Source of the DNA: Micractinium sp. NFX-FRZ
Lineage: Eukaryota; Chlorophyta; Trebouxiophyceae; Chlorellales; Chlorellaceae
Direction of reading: 5' to 3'
Assembly: GCA_029339195.1 (NCBI GenBank)
Contig: JAPTJF010000472.1
Location: 1 to 47,020, forward strand
Length of the DNA stretch: 47,020 nt
In this document: positions 41,460-47,020 of the stretch, piece by piece
How positions within the stretch are numbered: position 1 is the stretch's first letter
Layout of the letters: every line of letters begins with the position of its first letter
Position numbers and translations under genes: made by a program
Notes under the pieces: generated by a model
The model's input: only the letters and a program-made list of their open reading frames with translations
Told to the model about the DNA's origin: nothing
The model's database searches: none

Positions 41460-44400
41460 ATGCTGGCCGCCAGCACGCGCTCTGCGCAAGCAGTAGTGCT
41501 TGGCAGCAGACATGCGTCCAGTCTGAACACACGGGCGCGCGCCGTGCGCCCCCTGGTGGCACTGGCCAGTGGTTCACAGCCGGCCGGCGGCAACGCACAC
41601 CTGGGCCAGACCAGAGGCCTGCACAGCGCCTCCACCCGTCAGGCGCAAGCTGCCTCGGTGAGCAACCGGCGGCGGACTGGCCCATGCATGCAGTTGCGGC
41701 AGCGGCGGCGCCCGCCGCCGCCGCCGCCGCCCACATCCTCCGCCCCCTCCCTTCGCCTTTGCTGCCTGCCCACTGACGCGCGCGCGCCGTGTCTTTCCGC
41801 CCTACCCCCACTGCAGGCCCTGGTGGAGGCGGAGCTGCACGACGAGAAGGAGGACGGGGCGGCGGCCAACGGCGTGCCGCTGGCCGCCGTCACCGCCGAC
41901 CTGGAGGCGGCGTTCCACGAGGAGAGCGAGGGCGAGGAGGAGGCGCTGACTGAGGGGGAGAGCGACCTGGAGGGCTTCAGCTCCCAGCACCGCTCCTTTG
42001 CCAGCCTGTTCACCGACGACGAGGCGGAGGAGGTGGCCGAGGTCGACCCCTCCCTCATGCTCGTCAACTGCGGCCTCTCGGCGGCCGTGGTGAGTAGGGG
42101 GCAGGGCACAGGGGGCAAAGGGGGCGCATGTCTGGGGCAACCTGACGGTTGAAGCGTGTTTCTGGGGCAGCTTGGAGTGGTGGTGCGGGCCAGGGCGGGG
42201 CAGAGGCGTAGATGTGTTGCGTGAGGGGTGCGGTGCTGGCGCGCGTCGGCGCCGCAGCTCCGCGCACTCGCCTGCCGCCTCGCCCGCCTGCACCCATGTG
42301 GGCGCCTTGCCCGCCCACCCGCCCGCCCCGCCCCTTGCCTCGCCCCTCCACCCTGTTCCACCCCTGCCCCCGCCCCCGCCCTCCCCTTCCCCTCCTCATG
42401 TGAAGCCTCTGGAGTGAAGCAGCATCACCTCCCTCCCTCTGTACCCCTGCCTCCCCTCACCCTCTCCGCCCTCCCTTCACTCTCTCCTCCCTTCCTGCCT
42501 CTCCCCCGCCCTCCTGCGAGCAGGTCAAGGCCCTGGAGGAGCGCGGCATCACGTCCCTGTTCCCCGTCCAGAAGACGGTGTTTGAGCCCGCCATGGCCGG
42601 CGCCGACATCATTGCCCGCGCCAAGACCGGCTCCGGCAAGACCCTCGCCTTTGCCATCCCGGTGATTGAGAAGATCCTGGCGGGGCGCCCCGACGGCTAC
42701 CGCCCCGGCCCCAACGACCGCCTGCCCCAGTGCCTGGTGCTGGCCCCCACGCGTGAGCTGGCAAAGCAGGTGGAGCGCGAGATGGCCACCGCCGCCCCCT
42801 CCCTCCGCCTGGGCTGCTACTACGGCGGCAACCCCATTGGGCCGCAGCTGGGGCAGCTGAGGCGGGGCGTGGACATTGTGGTGGGCACCCCCGGCCGCAT
42901 CATCGACCTTATTGACCAGGACGCGCTCGACCTGTCCAAGGTGGGTACAACGGAATGGTGCTGTGCGGTTGGGTGCTGGGCATTCCTCCGCACTGTTGAC
43001 CATGCGGCAGGGGTGTGTGTTGTGCACTGGGGCCGTGTTTGGTAGGGCTGGCACAAGCAGGGCCAGGACGCGCGCGGACTCTCCAGGGCGGTGGGTGCTG
43101 TCGAAGTTACGCCCCAAGTGGGCGGCGCGGTGCTGGCGTGCCCACCTCCCTGCTGCCTGCCCTCTGCACGCTTCCCATCACCGCGCATCCGCTCACTGCT
43201 CTGCTCTCACCACCCTGGTGCAGATCCGCTTTGTGGTGCTGGACGAGGCTGACCAGATGCTCAACGTTGGCTTTGAGAAGGATGTGGAGACCATTCTGGA
43301 GAACGTGCCCACGGTGAGCCCAACTGCCTGCCTGCTGTGGTGCACCATTGTGTGTGTGGGAAAGAGGTGAACCGCCTTTTGTGGTGGTTGACCGCTGTGC
43401 GTGTGTGGGGGGAAGAGTCATGTTTGGGTGGGGAAAGAGTTGTGGGTGGGTGGGGTGCCAGAAGTGTGTGGTGCCGCTCCTTCTGGAAGAGCATTGCGTG
43501 CGCCTGCACATCTGCAGCACCGCCAGCCCAGGCTCTCGTCGTGTCCATTCTGCCTCACCCCCTGCGATGCCCCCTGCCCTCCTCCCACAACCTGCAGGAG
43601 CGCCAGACCATGCTCTTCTCCGCCACCGTCCCCAAGTGGGTGAAGAAGCTGGTCAAGTCTTACCTCAACGAGCCCATCGTGAGTCGGCAGCAGCAGCTGC
43701 GCGGCAGCTGCCCGGCAGCTGGCGGTCTGCTCACCACGCGCATGCTTGCCTGTGTGGCGGCCCCCTGCTTGTGCTGCGCGCTGCGCGGCTCGCTTCCTCT
43801 GCCTGCCTGCACACCCCTCCCCTGGCCTGCGCAACCTCCTGCACCCCTCCCACCGCGCCACACACACACCTGCTTTCTCGATTCTTCCTCACCCACCCTC
43901 CTTCCTCCGCCTTCCTGCTCACACAGAACATTGACCTGGTGGGCGAGGGCCAGTCTGGCAAGATGGGAGACCAGATCACCGTCCTGGCCGTCCAGGTGTG
44001 TGCCGTGTGTGCTGGTGGTGTGTGCGGGTGCAGTGCTGGTGGGCTGGCTTGCCGGTCAGGCAGCGCCCCAGGGGGGCGCCGCTCAGGCTGGAGGGCAGCA
44101 CTGAAGAGGGCTTCTGCAGGCAGCGCAGCGCTGCGCTGGCCTGCACCAGCTCTGAAGCTGCTCCCATTGCGCCTTCTGCCCCGCCCCGGCCCCCTGCTCC
44201 TCACCGCACCCCCTTCTTCCTTCACTCCCTGCCCCTTCACTGCGCCAGGTGCCCGGCGATGCGCGCCGCTCGGTGCTGGTCGACCTGCTGACCGTGTATG
44301 GCGAGGGCGGCAAGGCGATTGTGTTCACCCAGACCAAGCGTGAGGCTGATGAGGTGGCGGCCTCTGTGGGCGGCCACCTGCCCTGCGGCGCGCTGCACGG

Positions 44401-47020
44401 CGACATGAGCCAGCGGGAGCGCGAGAAGGTGCTCAACAACTTCCGCGAGAAGAAGGTAGGCTGGAACAGCATCAATGGATGGGCAACAACTTCTAAGTGC
44501 CACCGAGGGCAGGGGCGTTTGGCGGAACGTGAGCGGGCGGCCGGCCACCCCAGGGGGATGGCGCTGCTGTGGAGCGCAGGGCTGACGGCTGCGCCTGCAA
44601 ATCTCTCAAGTCTCCCCAAACCTGCCCACCCCACTCTCCGCCTCACCTCGCCCTTTCGGCCCCCTCCCTCCCCGCCACCCTCCCCCCGCCTGCAGCTCAA
44701 CGTGCTGGTGGCCACCGACGTGGCTGCCCGCGGCCTGGACATCCCCGACGTCGACGTCGTGGTTCACTACGAGCTGCCGCAGGACCCCGAGGGCTTCCTC
44801 CACCGCTCTGGCCGCACTGGGCGCGCCGGCAAGACCGGCACCGCCATCGCCATGTTCCAGGTGGGTGTGGGGCCCGCTCACACTGCTGGCCCCCACTGCC
44901 GGCCCGAGCGCTTCACTGCCTTCTGGCCAGCCTGCCGGCCGGCACTTCTTCTTTATGACAGCTCCATGCGCAGCCCAGGCGTTCTGCTTGCAGGGGTGTT
45001 GAGGCATTGTGAGGTGCCTCCCGCCTCTCACACGCCTTGCCCCTGCTCAGCCCACCCACCCACCCACCCACCTACCTGTCCCTCCCCGCAGCCCAAGGAG
45101 ATTGGCTACTTCAAGCGCATCCTGCGGGAGACGGAGACTGAGGGCGTGAAGCTCATCAGCGCCCCCTCACCCCGCCAGGTCATCGAGGCCGCCGCCAAGC
45201 AGGTCGGTGCTCCCTTCAACATGCCTTGTTTCCGCCGGAGCAGGGGAGGGAGGGCATCGACAGGGGGCTGTGTCATTCTGAGAGGCCTGGGACTGGGCCG
45301 AAGGAGGGAAGCGCTGCTGCCGGCTGTGCTGACGTGGCGCCTGCCTGCCGCATGCATGCTGTTGCCATCCTTACCGCCCGCCTCCCACCACCACCGCACC
45401 ACACACTCCTGCTGGCTCCTACCTGACACCCATCTCACCACCTCCCCACCTGTACCGCCTGCCTGCCCCGCCCGCAGGTGATGTACCGCCTGGACGGTGT
45501 GGAGGCTGAGGTGAAGAGCTACTTTGCTCCCGTGGCAAAGATGATCCTGTCCTCACGCGACCCCCAGGACGCCATGGAGGTGAGGAGGCACTGTGATGGC
45601 AACGCACACAGGGGGTTTTAACACACAGGGATATGAATGTGAGGCGAGGTGGATGGATGGATGGATAGGGCAGGGCAGGGGCACACGGTGCGCGGTCCAG
45701 GCAGCACAGGGCGTTGCAGGCCCTCCCGCATCCCCCACCGCCCCCACTGCCACCAACCGTGCGTGTGCCTCTCTCCCCCGCCCGTGTCCTTCTGTGCAGG
45801 CTGCGCTGGCGGCGCTGTCTGGCATCCAGGACATCCCTGAGCCCCGCAGCCTGCTGACGATGGAGGAGGGCGTGCAGACGCTGGTGATGATGAGCCAGCC
45901 GGGGCGCATTGCTCGCCCCTCCCACATCAGGTGATTTGGGTGGGCTGGGTTGAAAGGGAAGGGGTGTTGGGGCTGAGGGAAGAGAGCCGCTGCTGATGAG
46001 CCAGACCACATCAGTTGGGCCGGGTGGGCATGCTTTGTTGGAGAGAGAAGGGGGGTGGGGCTGAGGAGGAGTGTGAGAGCCAGCCAGCCGGCACTGTACT
46101 GCCTGCCTGCGCACACTGCCCACCCGCATCCTCCCCGCTCCCCCCCCTTTCTCAACTCCCCCTTGCCTGCTTTATTTCTTTCTTCCCTGCCCCCTGCAGC
46201 GCCATTGTGGCCAAGCTGCTGGAGGGCACCCCCCACAGCGCCAACGCGGTGGGGCGCATCCGCATGCTGGAGGAGGGGGAGACCTGCGGTGAGCATGGCT
46301 CAGGGGATGGCTGGCATGGTTGGCAACGCAAGTGTGGGTGCATGGCTGGGGTGGTTGCTTGGCTGGCTGGCTGGCCGGCCAAAGCCCGCACCTGTCCTCC
46401 ACTCTTCCTTTCTCCCTGTTCAGTGCACTGAACCTCTCTCCTTCTCCACCCTGTCCCGCCCGCCTCTCCTCCCGCCCGCAGGCGCCGCCTTTGACGTGCC
46501 CCTGGCTGTGGGCGCGGTCCTGATGGAGCGCGTGGGCGAGCTGCACAAGCGGGGCGTGAGCCTGACGGCACCCAGCGAGCTGCCGGCGGAGGAGGACCTG
46601 TACAGCGTGGGCCGCGGCGGGCGCGGCGCGCGCAGGTGGGTCCCGCGCGGCAGCAGCGTGGGTTTGGGGTGGTAACGGAGGCGAGGGTGGGGTGCTGAGC
46701 AGCAGGAGGGGCAGGGCCTGCCGGCTGGCAGGGCGCAAGCGCGTGCTGGCATGTGTGTTGTGAGGCGCTGGCAAGAGGCGCTGGCAGGGCCTGTGACCAG
46801 CCTGAGCACCCCCGCCTGCACCCTTGTCCACCATACCCCTGCAGCATGTGCTCACAGATGCCCCTCCCCTTGCTGTCTGCCTCTCACCTGCAGGGACGAC
46901 GACTCGAGCTTCTTTGAGCGGCGGCGCATGCAGGGCGGCGGCGGCGGCCGTGGCGGCGGCGGCGGCGGCCGTTATGGCGGCGGCGGTGGCCGTGGTGGCG
47001 GCGGCCGCTTCGGCGGCGAC
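41460..47020 (+). CDS. Plastid-type DEAD-box RNA helicase (RH3-like), 3' partial
   Basis: Exons 41460-41657, 41817-42089, 42524-42940, 43224-43313, 43598-43678, 43927-43995, 44249-44455, 44696-44860, 45092-45202, 45478-45579, 45800-45930, 46200-46288, 46482-46635 and 46894 to the window end, 738 residues so far. A Ser/Ala/Arg-rich transit peptide is followed by an acidic segment. Helicase motifs are complete: Q-motif Gln173, AKTGSGKT (190-197), PTRELA, TPGR, DEAD (303-306), SAT (334-336), [17 protein letters not shown] and HRSGRTGR (481-488). A GUCT-like domain ([16 protein letters not shown]...) and a Gly/Arg-rich tail ([11 protein letters not shown]) follow. This order matches RH3-type helicases that aid group II intron splicing and ribosome assembly in chloroplasts; a mitochondrial home is less likely. 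Introns 2 and 11 contain exon echoes. Confidence 0.93.
42397..42446 (+). repeat. Exon-3 5'-end echo in helicase intron 2
   Basis: The segment with CTCTGGAGTGAAGCAGCATC copies the exon 3 start CCCTGGAGGAGCGCGGCATC about 120 bp upstream. It is diverged but collinear over about 45 bp. Confidence 0.7.
45990..46075 (+). repeat. Exon-11 3'-end echo plus intron start in helicase intron 11
   Basis: GATGAGCCAGACCACATCAG is followed by TTGGGCCGGGTGGGC and later GGGGTGGGGCTGAGG. It matches the exon 11 end (GATGAGCCAG ... CACATCAG) and the first 60 bp of the intron, with the internal exon part deleted and the donor GT altered. Confidence 0.75.

Overview
The window is nuclear DNA of a green alga, most likely a GC-rich trebouxiophyte of the Chlorella/Micractinium type. 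This is inferred from GC-rich coding sequence, many short GT-AG introns, plastid genes (photosystem I subunit N and an RH3-like plastid RNA helicase) and TGTAA poly(A) signals downstream of stop codons. I rebuilt the gene models by hand from splice sites, phase continuity and family knowledge. No transcript data or database search was available, so exon limits are predictions.

Layout. 1-72 is a pure G run at the window edge. 472-3299 (-) is a multi-saposin-domain precursor, open at its 3' end. It lies head to head, 314 bp apart, with a 17-exon phospholipase B-like hydrolase at 3614-10293 (+); both are expected in the endomembrane/vacuole lipid-breakdown pathway. Next come an SGNH/PC-esterase-like type II membrane protein (11096-13712, -), an ankyrin-repeat protein (14700-16280, -), a DUF427 protein (17767-19424, +) and an unrecognised small membrane protein (20323-22165, +).

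The second half holds a secreted ten-cysteine protein (23302-24323, -), an AAAP/SLC38-type amino acid transporter (24870-30458, -), a Gly/Tyr-rich 75-residue protein (31232-31856, +), an unrecognised intronless ORF (to 33656, +), a second copy of the ten-cysteine protein (34548-35454, -), PsaN (36032-37534, -), magnesium-dependent phosphatase 1 (38282-40929, -), and a plastid DEAD-box helicase running off the right edge (41460-47020, +).

The most unusual feature is in the introns. In six genes, introns contain decayed copies ('echoes') of the adjacent exon end together with its splice site, always on the intron side of the boundary they copy. I count more than twenty copies, including a four-fold array in the transporter and a double copy in the small membrane protein gene. 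This is what tandem duplications spanning exon-intron boundaries would leave behind, since splicing can skip the surplus splice site. Other unusual points are four GC-AG introns with near-identical donors, micro-exons of 10 and 13 nt, and the dispersed ten-cysteine paralogue pair, which also shares upstream sequence.
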